Shown here piece by piece: positions 9,481 through 17,892 of a DNA stretch of 64,000 nt. The stretch spans positions 310,001 through 374,000 of the forward strand of contig CALUPV010000001.1 in assembly GCA_944322745.1 (NCBI GenBank), written 5' to 3'. The stretch comes from Candidatus Gastranaerophilales bacterium (GTDB taxonomy: Bacteria > Cyanobacteriota > Vampirovibrionia > Gastranaerophilales > Gastranaerophilaceae). The notes under the pieces were generated by a model. That model saw only the letters and a list, made by a program, of their open reading frames with translations, was not told the DNA's origin and made no database searches. The position numbers and the translations under genes were made by a program. Position 1 is the stretch's first letter, and each line of letters starts with the position of its first letter.

Positions 9481-11316
9481 TTAAACAAAAAGCTTTTTCT
9501 CTTGTTCTACATTTTCTATCCAGCTTGATATAACTTTATTTGCATCATATGGTCCTGCAGTTAATTCTGGGTGGAATTGAACTGTTCTGATTTTATACTT
9601 ATCACAGCTGATTCCTTCTATAGTATTATCATTTAAGTTTATAAATGTTGTTTTTACATCATTTGGAATTGAATCTGAATCAACCGCATAACTATGGTTT
9701 TGAGCTGTAATAAATATTTCATTTGTTTCCTTATTCATTACAGGATGATTTCCGCCCCTATGACCGTATTTTAGTTTATAAGTTCTTGCTCCTAATGCAA
9801 GAGATATTATTTGATGTCCAAGACAAATTCCAAATAAAGGTAATTTACCTATTAATTCTTTTGCTGTTTCTATTGTTTGCTTTGCATCTTCAGGATTTCC
9901 GGGTCCGTTTGAGATAAGTACAGCATCAGGATTTTCATTTAGAATATCTTCAGCTTTTGTATCAGCCGGGAAAACTGTAATATCACAATCTAAAGCCTTG
10001 AAATTTTCAAGTATACTCTTTTTTATACCCATATCTATAATTGCAAGCTTTATTCCTGTTCCTGAATATTTTTCTACTTTATAAGTAGTAACATCCATTG
10101 TAATATCTTTACTTATTTTGTAATTTCTCATCTTTTCTTTTATTTCAGGAGTAATATCACCTGTCGTTATAGCACAATTCATTGCACCATAGTTTCTTAT
10201 AATTTGAGTAAGATGCCTTGTATCTATACCTTTTAAGCCTACTATATTATTTTGTTTTAGATATTCTGTCAAAGGTAATGCACTCTTATAATGTGATTCA
10301 TGTTCACACATATTCTTAACAATAAAACCTTTAGCGTGAATTTTCCCTGATTCAAAATCATCTTTATTAATTCCGTAATTACCTATTTCAGGATATGTCA
10401 TAACTATTGTTTGACCTGCATAAGAAGGATCAGTAAGTATTTCTTGATAACCAACCATTGATGTATTAAATACAATCTCGCCATAAGAAGTTCCGTCCGC
10501 ACCAATTGATTCACCTTCAAAAATCAAGCCATTTTCAAGAATCAATTTACCTTTTGAAACTGCGTAGGATTTATTTTGAGTAAGCATTGCATTTTCAATT
10601 TCTTCATATATCATTTGAATTGCTTTAACTCTATCTTCTGCATTTGTAACAGCTCTTCCTATAACCAAATAATCAGCACCTTCTTTTATTGCAATGCTTG
10701 GTGTAGCAAGACGTTTTTGATCATTCTTATTTGACCAATCAGGTCTTATGCCGGGACATAGAACTTTAAAGTCTTTACCGCATACCTGCTTGATTTTCTT
10801 AGCTTCCCAAACACTTGCAACAACACCATCCAAACCTGCATTTTTTGCCATCAATGCCAGATGAATAGCATATTCATTAGGTTTATAAGGAACTTTAAGT
10901 TCTTTTTGCAAACTTTCTTCACTTATACTTGTTAGAACCGTAACACCCAGTATAACCGGATTTTCTTTACCAAGTTCTTTTGCTGTTTTTCTTGCTGACT
11001 CTTGAGCAATTCTCATCATTTCTTCACCACCTGTTGTGTGAAGATTAAAAAATGAGGCACCGTTTCTGATTATATTTTCGGATGCTTTTGCAACTGTATT
11101 GGGTATATCATGGAGCTTAACATCAAAAAAGAACTTTATATTTTGTTCTTTCATAAAGTTAAAAATTTCATAGCCGTTACCTGTATACATTTGCAAGCCG
11201 ACTTTAAATATACCGACATAATCTTTAAGTTCGGTAATTAATTGTTTTGCTTGTTCAGGTGTATCAACATCTAAAGCAAGTACGATTTTTTCTTTGATTT
11301 CTGGTCTGATTTGCAT
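9481..11316 (-). CDS. Fused OMP decarboxylase (PyrF) - carbamoyl-phosphate synthase small subunit (CarA)
   Basis: A single 611-residue frame joins two complete enzymes. Residues 1-240 are class I orotidine-5'-phosphate decarboxylase, with Lys38 (FKVG) and the DVKLHD box (Asp65, Lys67, Asp70). Residues about 250-611 are CarA: an N-terminal domain (EGESIGADGTSYGEIVFNTS) and a class I glutamine amidotransferase with Cys498 in GICLGHQ and His581/Glu583 in FHPE. So the last step of UMP synthesis is joined to the ammonia-producing subunit of the first. The linker is short and there is no internal stop or frameshift. Neighbours are pyrC (6 bp upstream) and carB (48 bp downstream). Confidence 0.95.
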   Translation of the reverse strand: MQIRPEIKEKIVLALDVDTPEQAKQLITELKDYVGIFKVGLQMYTGNGYEIFNFMKEQNIKFFFDVKLHDIPNTVAKASENIIRNGASFFNLHTTGGEEMMRIAQESARKTAKELGKENPVILGVTVLTSISEESLQKELKVPYKPNEYAIHLALMAKNAGLDGVVASVWEAKKIKQVCGKDFKVLCPGIRPDWSNKNDQKRLATPSIAIKEGADYLVIGRAVTNAEDRVKAIQMIYEEIENAMLTQNKSYAVSKGKLILENGLIFEGESIGADGTSYGEIVFNTSMVGYQEILTDPSYAGQTIVMTYPEIGNYGINKDDFESGKIHAKGFIVKNMCEHESHYKSALPLTEYLKQNNIVGLKGIDTRHLTQIIRNYGAMNCAITTGDITPEIKEKMRNYKISKDITMDVTTYKVEKYSGTGIKLAIIDMGIKKSILENFKALDCDITVFPADTKAEDILNENPDAVLISNGPGNPEDAKQTIETAKELIGKLPLFGICLGHQIISLALGARTYKLKYGHRGGNHPVMNKETNEIFITAQNHSYAVDSDSIPNDVKTTFINLNDNTIEGISCDKYKIRTVQFHPELTAGPYDANKVISSWIENVEQEKKLFV

Positions 11317-11322
11317 TTTTAT

Positions 11323-12597
11323 TTATCCTATATTAATTATTTTACCTTTTATTATTGTCATTTTAGGTTTACCTTTTAATTTATAACCGTCAAATGGAGA
11401 AATACGGCATTTTGATTTAAATTTTGAAGCATCGACAACCCACTCTTCATTCAAATCAATTACTGTCATATTTGCTTCTTTTCCAATTTCTATAGCGCCT
11501 TGATTTGGAATATTTAAAATAGAAGCAGGTAAATATGTTAATTTTTTAATTGCGTCCATTAAACTCAATTTCCCTGTATGAACAAGATAAGTAAGTGTAA
11601 TCCCCAGTGATGTTTCAAACCCTGCAAGTCCCATTGGAGCCATTTGGATAGGAAGTTGTTTTTCATGAACAGTATGTGGAGCGTGATCTGTAGCTATTAC
11701 ATCTATTGTTCCATCCTGAAGACCAGTTATTACTGCTTCTAAATCTTCTTTTGTTCTCAATGGCGGATTAACTTTGTATTTTGCATCATAATCAACGATA
11801 TCGTCTTCAGTCAAACTAAAATAATGAGGAGCTGTTTCTGCCGTTACATTCAAACCTTCTTTTTTTGCTTGTCTGATAAGTTCAATAGAGCGTTTTGTTG
11901 ATATATGTGCAAAATGATATTTCCCATTTACGGCTCTTACCACTTCAAGTTCTCTGGCAACAGCCAATGACTCTGTAATATCAGGTATTCCCTTCAACCC
12001 AAGACGAGTTGAAACTTTACCTTCATTTATTACTCCGCCATTAGCTAATGATGAATCCTCCGAATGTGAAATAATTACTGCATTATGAGAATTTACATAT
12101 TTCAATGCTTCTTTTAATAAATGCATATTTTCAACAGGCTTACCATCATCAGAAAATGCAATTGCACCGTTTGAAATAAGTTCTGAAACATTAACTATCT
12201 TCTCGTTTGAAAGTACTTTTGTAACAGCACATATAGGGTGGAAGCCAATATCAGATACCTCTTTTGCTTTTATTATTGTATACATTAATGTTGTAGAATT
12301 ATCGACAGGCGGATTTGTATTTGCCATAGGACAAATTGCGGTATAACCTCCATTTATAGCAGAAGATATTCCTGTTTTTATTGTTTCTTTTGCGTTGAAA
12401 CCGGGTTCACGCAGATGACAATGGATATCAACAAGTCCGGGAGTTATTATTTTCCCCGTCAAATCAATGATTTCTTCACTCTGACTTGGAACAATATTAA
12501 CAGCAATTTCTTTTACAATACCATTTTCTATACGTATATCAGAAATACCTTCATAATTTGTTTTTGGATTTATTATTTTTGCATTTTTAAGAAGCAT
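11323..12597 (-). CDS. pyrC: Dihydroorotase PyrC
   Basis: 424 residues, class I type. It cyclises carbamoyl aspartate to dihydroorotate. Metal-binding residues are visible: His59/His61 in DIHCHLREPGF, and the later Asp in IATDHAPHT. The start overlaps the pyrB stop by 11 bp and the stop is 6 bp before the pyrF::carA fusion, so translation is probably coupled. Length and motifs suggest an active enzyme rather than the inactive PyrC-like partner found with some aspartate transcarbamoylases. Confidence 0.95.
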   Translation of the reverse strand: MLLKNAKIINPKTNYEGISDIRIENGIVKEIAVNIVPSQSEEIIDLTGKIITPGLVDIHCHLREPGFNAKETIKTGISSAINGGYTAICPMANTNPPVDNSTTLMYTIIKAKEVSDIGFHPICAVTKVLSNEKIVNVSELISNGAIAFSDDGKPVENMHLLKEALKYVNSHNAVIISHSEDSSLANGGVINEGKVSTRLGLKGIPDITESLAVARELEVVRAVNGKYHFAHISTKRSIELIRQAKKEGLNVTAETAPHYFSLTEDDIVDYDAKYKVNPPLRTKEDLEAVITGLQDGTIDVIATDHAPHTVHEKQLPIQMAPMGLAGFETSLGITLTYLVHTGKLSLMDAIKKLTYLPASILNIPNQGAIEIGKEANMTVIDLNEEWVVDASKFKSKCRISPFDGYKLKGKPKMTIIKGKIINIG

Positions 12598-13504
12598 TAT
12601 TGTCCCCTTTCAATAATGTATTCAATATTGCCATTCTTACATATACACCATTTTGAGCTTGTTCTAATATAGTTTTTCCAACTTGATTATCAAGAAGTTC
12701 AGATGAAACTTCTATATTTCTGTTTGCTGGTCCGGGGTGCATTAAGATAACATCTTTTGCTGCATATTTTTCTAATAATTCAGTATCTATTTCGTACAAT
12801 CTTTTGTATTCGGAAGAATCAGGATAACCTTCTTTTTCATGTCTTTCATTTTGAACTCTTAGTACCATTACTACATTTGAACTATCAATAGCTTCTTTTA
12901 CTTCGTTATGATAATGAATATTAAAAGCCTGTTCATTTTCAAACTGTAAATATGTTGGAGCACATAAATGAATGTCTGCACCAAATTTAGAAAGCAAACT
13001 TATGTTTGATTTTGCGACTCTGGAATGAGAAACATCACCAACTATTGTAATTTTTTTGCTTTCTACACTACCTATTTTTTCAAGCATTGTATAATAATCA
13101 AGCAATGCTTGAGATGGATGTGCATGGGTTCCGTCTCCGCCATTTACAAAATGAATAGGATATTTAACCAATCTCATTACGTTATTGATTATTCCTGATA
13201 AAGAATGTCTTATAACAACCGCATTTACACCTAAAAAGTATAAATTTTCGATTGTATCTTTTAGACTTTCACCCTTTGAAAGCGATGAATGATTAGCATC
13301 AAAATTTATTATATTCATACCAAGTTTTTGAGCGGCTATCTCAAAACTACAGCGTGTTCTTGTTGAATTTTCGTAAAACATTAAAGAAAGAGTCTTTTTT
13401 TCAACATCAGACTTTTTTCTTCCTGTTTTAAATTCTTTTGCTAAATTTATGATATTTTCTATTTCTTCTTTAGAAATGCTTTTAATATCAATTAAATGTT
13501 TCAT
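12587..13504 (-). CDS. pyrB: Aspartate carbamoyltransferase catalytic subunit PyrB
   Basis: 305 residues, normal for the catalytic chain. It condenses carbamoyl phosphate with aspartate. The carbamoyl-phosphate site ENSTRTRCSFE, the HPSQALLD motif and the C-terminal MHPGPANR motif are all intact. No pyrI regulatory subunit is present in the window. It overlaps pyrE by one base (TAATG) and pyrC by 11 bp. Confidence 0.96.
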   Translation of the reverse strand: MKHLIDIKSISKEEIENIINLAKEFKTGRKKSDVEKKTLSLMFYENSTRTRCSFEIAAQKLGMNIINFDANHSSLSKGESLKDTIENLYFLGVNAVVIRHSLSGIINNVMRLVKYPIHFVNGGDGTHAHPSQALLDYYTMLEKIGSVESKKITIVGDVSHSRVAKSNISLLSKFGADIHLCAPTYLQFENEQAFNIHYHNEVKEAIDSSNVVMVLRVQNERHEKEGYPDSSEYKRLYEIDTELLEKYAAKDVILMHPGPANRNIEVSSELLDNQVGKTILEQAQNGVYVRMAILNTLLKGDNNAS

Positions 13505-14082
13505 TATGCGTTTGCCTTTACTTCAGTTCTGCTTCCCGGTTTAACAAGTTCTATACCTTCTTTGCATAAAGGACAATCATTAGGATCATATACAACAGGG
13601 TCTATTTGCAATAACGACTTGATGTTATACTCTGTTTTTCCTTTTGTTCGGTCAACAATACAACCGACTGCAACAACTTCAGGTTCATATTCTTTAATAG
13701 CTTCCATCGTTTCTTTTATAGTTCTGGCTGTTGTTATTACATCTTCTATAATTACAACTTTTTCGCCTTTCTTTAAAGTATAACCTCTTCTTAATTGCAT
13801 TACACCGTCTTTTCTTTCAACAAAGAGATTACGTTTCTTCGCATTTTTTGCTGTTTCATAACCTATAATTACAGCACCTATAGCGGGAGCTACTATAGTA
13901 TCAAATTCAATATCAGCAAGCTTCTCAGCAAGTCTTTTCCCTAACTCTGAAGTTATTTCAGGATATTGATACAACTTTGCACATTGAAAATAAATATCTG
14001 AATGCAAACCTGATGTAAGGCAAAAATGTCCGTGTAAAACACCTTCCGCCTGCTCTAATAAATTTAAAACTTCATTTGTCAT
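13504..14082 (-). CDS. pyrE: Orotate phosphoribosyltransferase PyrE
   Basis: 192 residues. It forms OMP from orotate and PRPP. The PRPP-binding segment VVIIEDVITTARTIKE is visible (the usual TTGGS is TTART here). It overlaps pyrD by one base upstream and pyrB by one base downstream. A C-terminal CPLCKEG pair is present; whether it binds metal is unknown. Confidence 0.93.
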   Translation of the reverse strand: MTNEVLNLLEQAEGVLHGHFCLTSGLHSDIYFQCAKLYQYPEITSELGKRLAEKLADIEFDTIVAPAIGAVIIGYETAKNAKKRNLFVERKDGVMQLRRGYTLKKGEKVVIIEDVITTARTIKETMEAIKEYEPEVVAVGCIVDRTKGKTEYNIKSLLQIDPVVYDPNDCPLCKEGIELVKPGSRTEVKANA

Positions 14083-14996
14083 TATGCCCTCAATTCTTTC
14101 TTTAATTCATCTAAACTTTTAAATCCGTTTTTATTTATATATTCATCCAGTTCTTCAACAAGTCTTTCTGCTGTATTAGGATGCGTAAAATTAGATGTTC
14201 CGATTTGAACAGCCTGAGCTCCTGCCGCAAAAAATTCAAGAACATCATCCAAGGTTTCTATTCCTCCTATTCCGATTATTGGAATATTAATCACTTTATA
14301 TAAACGAGAAATAGCATTAATTGCAACAGGTTTAATCCCTTTACCGGAATATCCGCCCTGAACTATTGTTTTTTTATACTTCCCGTTTATTAATTCTATA
14401 TTTATAGAAGTACCTTTAAGGGTATTTATTGCACTTACAGCGTTTGCACCGGCTTTTTCTGCGGCAATTCCTAATTTTTCTATAGAAGTAACATTCGGAG
14501 TCAGTTTTATTATTAAAAATCCACTATAAACAGCTCTTACAGAACTAACAAGTTCATATAAAGAATTCTCATCTGTTCCGAACTCTAAGCAGCCTGATTT
14601 TACATTAGGACAAGATACATTTAGTTCAATCGCTTTAATTTTTTCATTTTCACATTTTTTTGCAACTTGTACATATTCATCAATGGTAGAACCTGCTACA
14701 TTCATAATATAGTTAATATTATTTTGTTTAAGTTCTGGAATTTTAGTTTCTATAAATTTTTCAATCCCGACATTTTCAAGTCCTATGGAATTTATCATGC
14801 CTGCTTCAGTTTCTGTAATTCTGATATGTTTATTCCCCGCACGAGGATACAAAGAAATAGCCTTAGTTACAATAGCACCTAACTTCGAAACATCTATAAA
14901 TTCATCAAATTCATTTGCATAACCATATGTACCGGATGCGGTCAGAATAGGATTTTTCAGTTCAAAACCATTAAAATTTACGCTTAATTTTCCCAT
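14082..14996 (-). CDS. pyrD: Dihydroorotate dehydrogenase PyrD, class 1B catalytic subunit
   Basis: 304 residues. It oxidises dihydroorotate to orotate with FMN. The family landmarks are TASGTYGYA near the N-terminus, catalytic Cys in ELNVSCPNVKSG and the GIGGIETLDD phosphate site. The catalytic Cys and the adjacent pyrK place it in class 1B, the cytosolic NAD-linked heterotetramer. It overlaps pyrK by 13 bp. Confidence 0.95.
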   Translation of the reverse strand: MGKLSVNFNGFELKNPILTASGTYGYANEFDEFIDVSKLGAIVTKAISLYPRAGNKHIRITETEAGMINSIGLENVGIEKFIETKIPELKQNNINYIMNVAGSTIDEYVQVAKKCENEKIKAIELNVSCPNVKSGCLEFGTDENSLYELVSSVRAVYSGFLIIKLTPNVTSIEKLGIAAEKAGANAVSAINTLKGTSINIELINGKYKKTIVQGGYSGKGIKPVAINAISRLYKVINIPIIGIGGIETLDDVLEFFAAGAQAVQIGTSNFTHPNTAERLVEELDEYINKNGFKSLDELKKELRA

Positions 14997-15733
14997 ACTA
15001 CCTCTTCTCCTTTAAATACAGGTCCGTCTTTGCAAACAGTAGCATTTATAATTTTACCGTTCTTTTTAATATCAATAACACAACCTCTACATACACCGAT
15101 ACCGCAAGCCATAACTTTTTCCATTGCTACTTGAGTTTCAATTCCGTATTTTTCACCCAATTCTGAAATTATTTTCAATACTATATGAGGACCACAAGCA
15201 TATATGACTTCAGGTTTATATTCATTGATAATTACACCTATATAATTTAAAACACTGCCTTTTTCACCAAAAGAGCCATCATCAGTGCAGATTTTATCTA
15301 TTTCCATACCCTTAGGTATTTCATTTTTATTCAAGAAACCTGAAATAAAACAATTTTCTATATTTTCATTATCTAATTTTGTCTTTAAATAAGAAATAGG
15401 AGCGGCTCCAATACCTGCTCCAACCAACAATGATTTTTTATTCTTTATATCAAATGAATTACCGAAAGGACCTGCAATATCTATATCATCACCAACTTTT
15501 AACGACTTTATGTACTTTGTACCTTTGCCTCTTTCTTTAAAGAGAATACCAATTCTTCCATCATTATTTGAATAAACACTAAATGGTCTTCTCAAAGTTA
15601 AACCGTTACAATATATTGATATAAATTGACCTGCTTCCACAAAAACAGGATTCTCGCATTCAATTTCAATAAAATAAGAACTTGAACTCACTTTCTCTAT
15701 TTTATTAACTTTTGCTTTATATATCTTCTTCAT
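14984..15733 (-). CDS. pyrK: Dihydroorotate dehydrogenase electron-transfer subunit PyrK
   Basis: 249 residues. It carries FAD and a [2Fe-2S] cluster, passing electrons from PyrD to NAD. The flavin motif RRPFSVYS, the NAD-binding LLVGAGIGAAP and the cluster ligands in MACGIGVCRGC plus VCKDGP are visible. It is the first gene of the operon. Its leader (15734-15853) holds a terminator hairpin and a 9-codon mini-ORF. Confidence 0.94.
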   Translation of the reverse strand: MKKIYKAKVNKIEKVSSSSYFIEIECENPVFVEAGQFISIYCNGLTLRRPFSVYSNNDGRIGILFKERGKGTKYIKSLKVGDDIDIAGPFGNSFDIKNKKSLLVGAGIGAAPISYLKTKLDNENIENCFISGFLNKNEIPKGMEIDKICTDDGSFGEKGSVLNYIGVIINEYKPEVIYACGPHIVLKIISELGEKYGIETQVAMEKVMACGIGVCRGCVIDIKKNGKIINATVCKDGPVFKGEEVVWEN

Positions 15734-15766
15734 AATACTCTTTCTTATTAATTTTCAAAAAAGTTC

Positions 15767-15800
15767 AAAAAAAAAAGAAAAACAGACAGTTTTTCTTTTT
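15767..15800 (-). terminator. Leader terminator (candidate attenuator) of the pyr operon
   Basis: AAAAAGAAAAAC (15772-15783) pairs with GTTTTTCTTTTT (15789-15800) around a 5-nt loop, with a run of T on the minus strand. The nearest upstream minus-strand gene ends at its own terminator near 16.46 kb, so this hairpin sits inside the pyr leader, about 35 bp before pyrK. That is where an attenuator would be. The stem is A/T-rich. Confidence 0.6.
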
Positions 15801-15807
15801 TCTATAT

Positions 15808-15837
15808 TTATTCAATTTTTATCAAATAATGTTTCAT
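15808..15837 (-). CDS. Possible 9-residue leader peptide of the pyr operon
   Basis: ATG at 15837 reads MKHYLIKIE then TAA, with AAGG about nine bases upstream, and stops eight bases before the terminator hairpin. A translated ORF next to a terminator is the layout of translation-coupled attenuators such as E. coli pyrBI. It is short enough to be chance. Confidence 0.3.
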   Translation of the reverse strand: MKHYLIKIE

Positions 15838-15852
15838 GTCATTTACCTTATT

Positions 15853-15883
15853 TTTAAGTATTATCTGACCAATAATACTTAAA
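15853..15883. promoter_or_regulatory. 12-bp inverted repeat over the pyr promoter (candidate operator)
   Basis: TTTAAGTATTAT (15853-15864) and ATAATACTTAAA (15872-15883) are perfect inverted arms with a 7-bp centre. The repeat covers the spacer, the -10 box and the predicted start site of the pyr promoter, so a bound dimer would block it. Confidence 0.55.
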
Positions 15884-15888
15884 GTCAA
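15860..15888 (-). promoter_or_regulatory. Promoter of the pyr operon
   Basis: On the minus strand TTGACT (15888-15883) is followed after 17 bp by GATAAT (15865-15860). The predicted start near 15853 gives a leader of about 120 nt before pyrK. Confidence 0.6.
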
Positions 15889-16011
15889 TTTAAAAACAAA
15901 ACTTTTTTACATTAAGTTTTTTTATCATCCTCAAATATAGTAAACTAGGGCATTTTGAAAATTAATCGTTCGTAATAAATTACCCTTGTAATATTTATGA
16001 AAGGAATTTAT

Positions 16012-16437
16012 ATGTTTTTACACGGCGAAATTACAAAAGATTTATCAAGGGCAAAAAAATTCTTTGAAGATATAATTTCTTATACAATTGGGCCATTCAC
16101 TCTTGATGACATAATAATAAATAAAACAAACTCTATCAATATAGTTGATGTAAGAGAATATGATGACTATATCAAGGGACACATTCCCTATGCTGTCCAT
16201 ATTCCATATAAAGAAATTCAAAATCATATGGAAATGCTCGAAAAAGACAAAATCACAGTAATTTATACATATTCAGACTCTTGTCCGAGAGCATATAATA
16301 CAGCTTTAGCTCTCGTAGAAAAACACTATCCCGCAATTACTCTAAGAGGCGGATTCAAAGAATGGAAAAAATTTGATTTAGATATAATTAAAACCGACTC
16401 ACCACACTATGAAGATTCTGACGAAAAAGAAAATTAA
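16012..16437 (+). CDS. Rhodanese-domain protein
   Basis: 141 residues from the ATG at 16012, which has AAGGA seven bases upstream; the ATG at 15997 would add five residues. The rhodanese fold is clear: VDVREYDDYIKGHIPYAVHIPY and the GGFKEW end motif. The putative active-site Cys is in TYSDSCPRAYN, an unusual loop compared with the common CxxGxR type, so sulfur transfer is likely but not certain. It is divergent from the pyr operon and ends at a strong terminator. Confidence 0.85.
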   Translation: MFLHGEITKDLSRAKKFFEDIISYTIGPFTLDDIIINKTNSINIVDVREYDDYIKGHIPYAVHIPYKEIQNHMEMLEKDKITVIYTYSDSCPRAYNTALALVEKHYPAITLRGGFKEWKKFDLDIIKTDSPHYEDSDEKEN

Positions 16438-16458
16438 GAATCTATCTCATAAAAAACT

Positions 16459-16484
16459 AACCCTAAGTATATTTACTTAGGGTT
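16459..16484. terminator. Bidirectional terminator
   Basis: AACCCTAAGTA (16459-16469) pairs with TACTTAGGGTT (16474-16484), loop 4 nt. T runs follow on both strands, so it serves both the rhodanese gene and the convergent DUF4145-like gene, whose stop codon lies within the second arm. Confidence 0.85.
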
Positions 16485-17151
16485 TTGAGTTTATAAGAAC
16501 AGCTATAGACACAAAAGTAATAATAAAAATAGAAATACAAGATAAAAAACCTATCAATTTCCAGAATAAAGAAAGTTTAATCTCTTTTTTTTGAACTCTT
16601 TTTTCGAATTTATTTTTATCAACATCTTGTCTTTTGGAAGTTTTATCAAATTTATAGTCTGACTGCCTCTTTTTTTCAGCTTCGTATTTTTCTTTTAATG
16701 ATGGTTTGGATTTTTTCTCGGTTATAAGCAGTTCAACATCATAGTTAAGCTTTAAAATATTTGCTGAAGCTCCCAAATTATATACACTGTAATTTATTGC
16801 AATTTCAAAAGAACGTTTTAAACATTCAAGTGCAGTCATTGCATCTTTTTTTACTTTACCTGAATGAACCGATTGATTCCCGTTTTTTTTGAGGAAATAC
16901 AAATCATCAATAAATTCTTTTTCTTGAATACTACCTGTAGAATTATCTTTCAATGTCGCTAACATTTCATCAAAAGAGCCTGTTTGCTTATTATTTTCAA
17001 TAAGCATCTCCATACAAATTTGTTCTCCAAAGCGTCTGGTCTGAGTCATACACTGTTCAAAATATTCATCTCTATATAATTTTTCTGCTTCAGAGATAAT
17101 TTCAAATAAATTCTTATTTACTTTTTTTAAAAACTGAAAATTTGTAACCAT
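16477..17151 (-). CDS. DUF4145-like protein with C-terminal membrane anchor
   Basis: 224 residues from the ATG at 17151, with AGGA five bases upstream. The N-terminal 120 residues resemble DUF4145: the pattern RRFGEQICMEML followed by a helical domain ending GNQSVHSGKVKKDAM. In other contexts this domain accompanies nucleases and NTPases. Then comes a charged Lys-rich linker (about 150-195) and one hydrophobic segment near the end (LIGFLSCISIFIITFVSIAV), suggesting a tail-anchored protein facing the cytoplasm. Function is unknown. Confidence 0.65.
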   Translation of the reverse strand: MVTNFQFLKKVNKNLFEIISEAEKLYRDEYFEQCMTQTRRFGEQICMEMLIENNKQTGSFDEMLATLKDNSTGSIQEKEFIDDLYFLKKNGNQSVHSGKVKKDAMTALECLKRSFEIAINYSVYNLGASANILKLNYDVELLITEKKSKPSLKEKYEAEKKRQSDYKFDKTSKRQDVDKNKFEKRVQKKEIKLSLFWKLIGFLSCISIFIITFVSIAVLINSKP

Positions 17152-17194
17152 ATTCATCCTACCGAAAAATAATAACAAAAAAATTTTATTAATA

Positions 17195-17216
17195 TCCCCT
17201 CCATATGGAGTAGGGA
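17195..17216. promoter_or_regulatory. Palindrome between divergent genes
   Basis: CTCCATATGGAG (17199-17210) is a perfect 12-bp palindrome. Outer TCCC/GGGA arms extend it, with a 2-nt bulge. It lies between the divergent genes starting at 17151 and 17358, ahead of an extended -10-like TGCTATAAA at 17232-17240. It may be an operator or an RNA hairpin. Confidence 0.4.
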
Positions 17217-17357
17217 GAAAAATAAGTTTTATGCTATAAAACAGATATAGTTGAGAAAGATTTTTAGATATAAAAGTTTAAAAGACTTTTATAAACAGGA
17301 ATTAAGCTAAACGTCTTTATTTGACGAGGATGAGAGTGAAAGAAGGATACACTAGTA

Positions 17358-17822
17358 ATGAATGAATTAAAAGAGAACATCAAAAAGTATTTACTTGTAA
17401 AATATGCCGAAACAAGAGTAAACGAATGTAGCAGTCATTTATCTAAATCTATTCCTTGGATTCAAAGAAAAGGACTGACTAATACAATTCAAACACACTT
17501 TAGAGTTCTGTTAAACACATTAATTAATGGAAGTGAAAAGCAATCATTCCGCCAAAATAAGTTTATTGTCGATTCAATATTAAAATACACTTTAGGTAAA
17601 AGTGAGAACCTTCTGAAATCAAATAAAAAAGCTAAAGATATAAAAACATATATGCAACTCAATTCATTTATCGTATATGATGAAATTATGAAAGGCGTTT
17701 CAACGAATAAAAGCAAAAAAGCAATCCGATTTAATATAGAAAAACAATTATCTGATATACAAGAAAGAATGGATTCTAAAGCAAGTATTGAAGAAATCCT
17801 GCAAGAAAAAATAGGAGCATAG
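17358..17822 (+). CDS. Hypothetical helical protein, 154 residues
   Basis: No family is recognised. The product is Lys/Asn/Ser-rich, apparently all helical, with no signal peptide or membrane segment. AAGGA precedes the ATG by about ten bases. The leader is about 110 nt if the extended -10-like TGCTATAAA at 17232-17240 is used. A terminator follows 28 bp after the stop, so it is probably monocistronic. Confidence 0.65.
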   Translation: MNELKENIKKYLLVKYAETRVNECSSHLSKSIPWIQRKGLTNTIQTHFRVLLNTLINGSEKQSFRQNKFIVDSILKYTLGKSENLLKSNKKAKDIKTYMQLNSFIVYDEIMKGVSTNKSKKAIRFNIEKQLSDIQERMDSKASIEEILQEKIGA

Positions 17823-17850
17823 TAAAATAGCAAATATTATAATAATAAAG

Positions 17851-17870
17851 AGAAGGGTTTAACCCCTTCT
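17851..17870. terminator. Terminator between convergent genes
   Basis: AGAAGGG (17851-17857) pairs with CCCTTCT (17864-17870), flanked by A-rich and T-rich sides that extend the pairing. It terminates the 17358 gene and probably the convergent 17893 gene. Confidence 0.8.
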
Positions 17871-17892
17871 TTTTATTATTATTATCCTTTTC

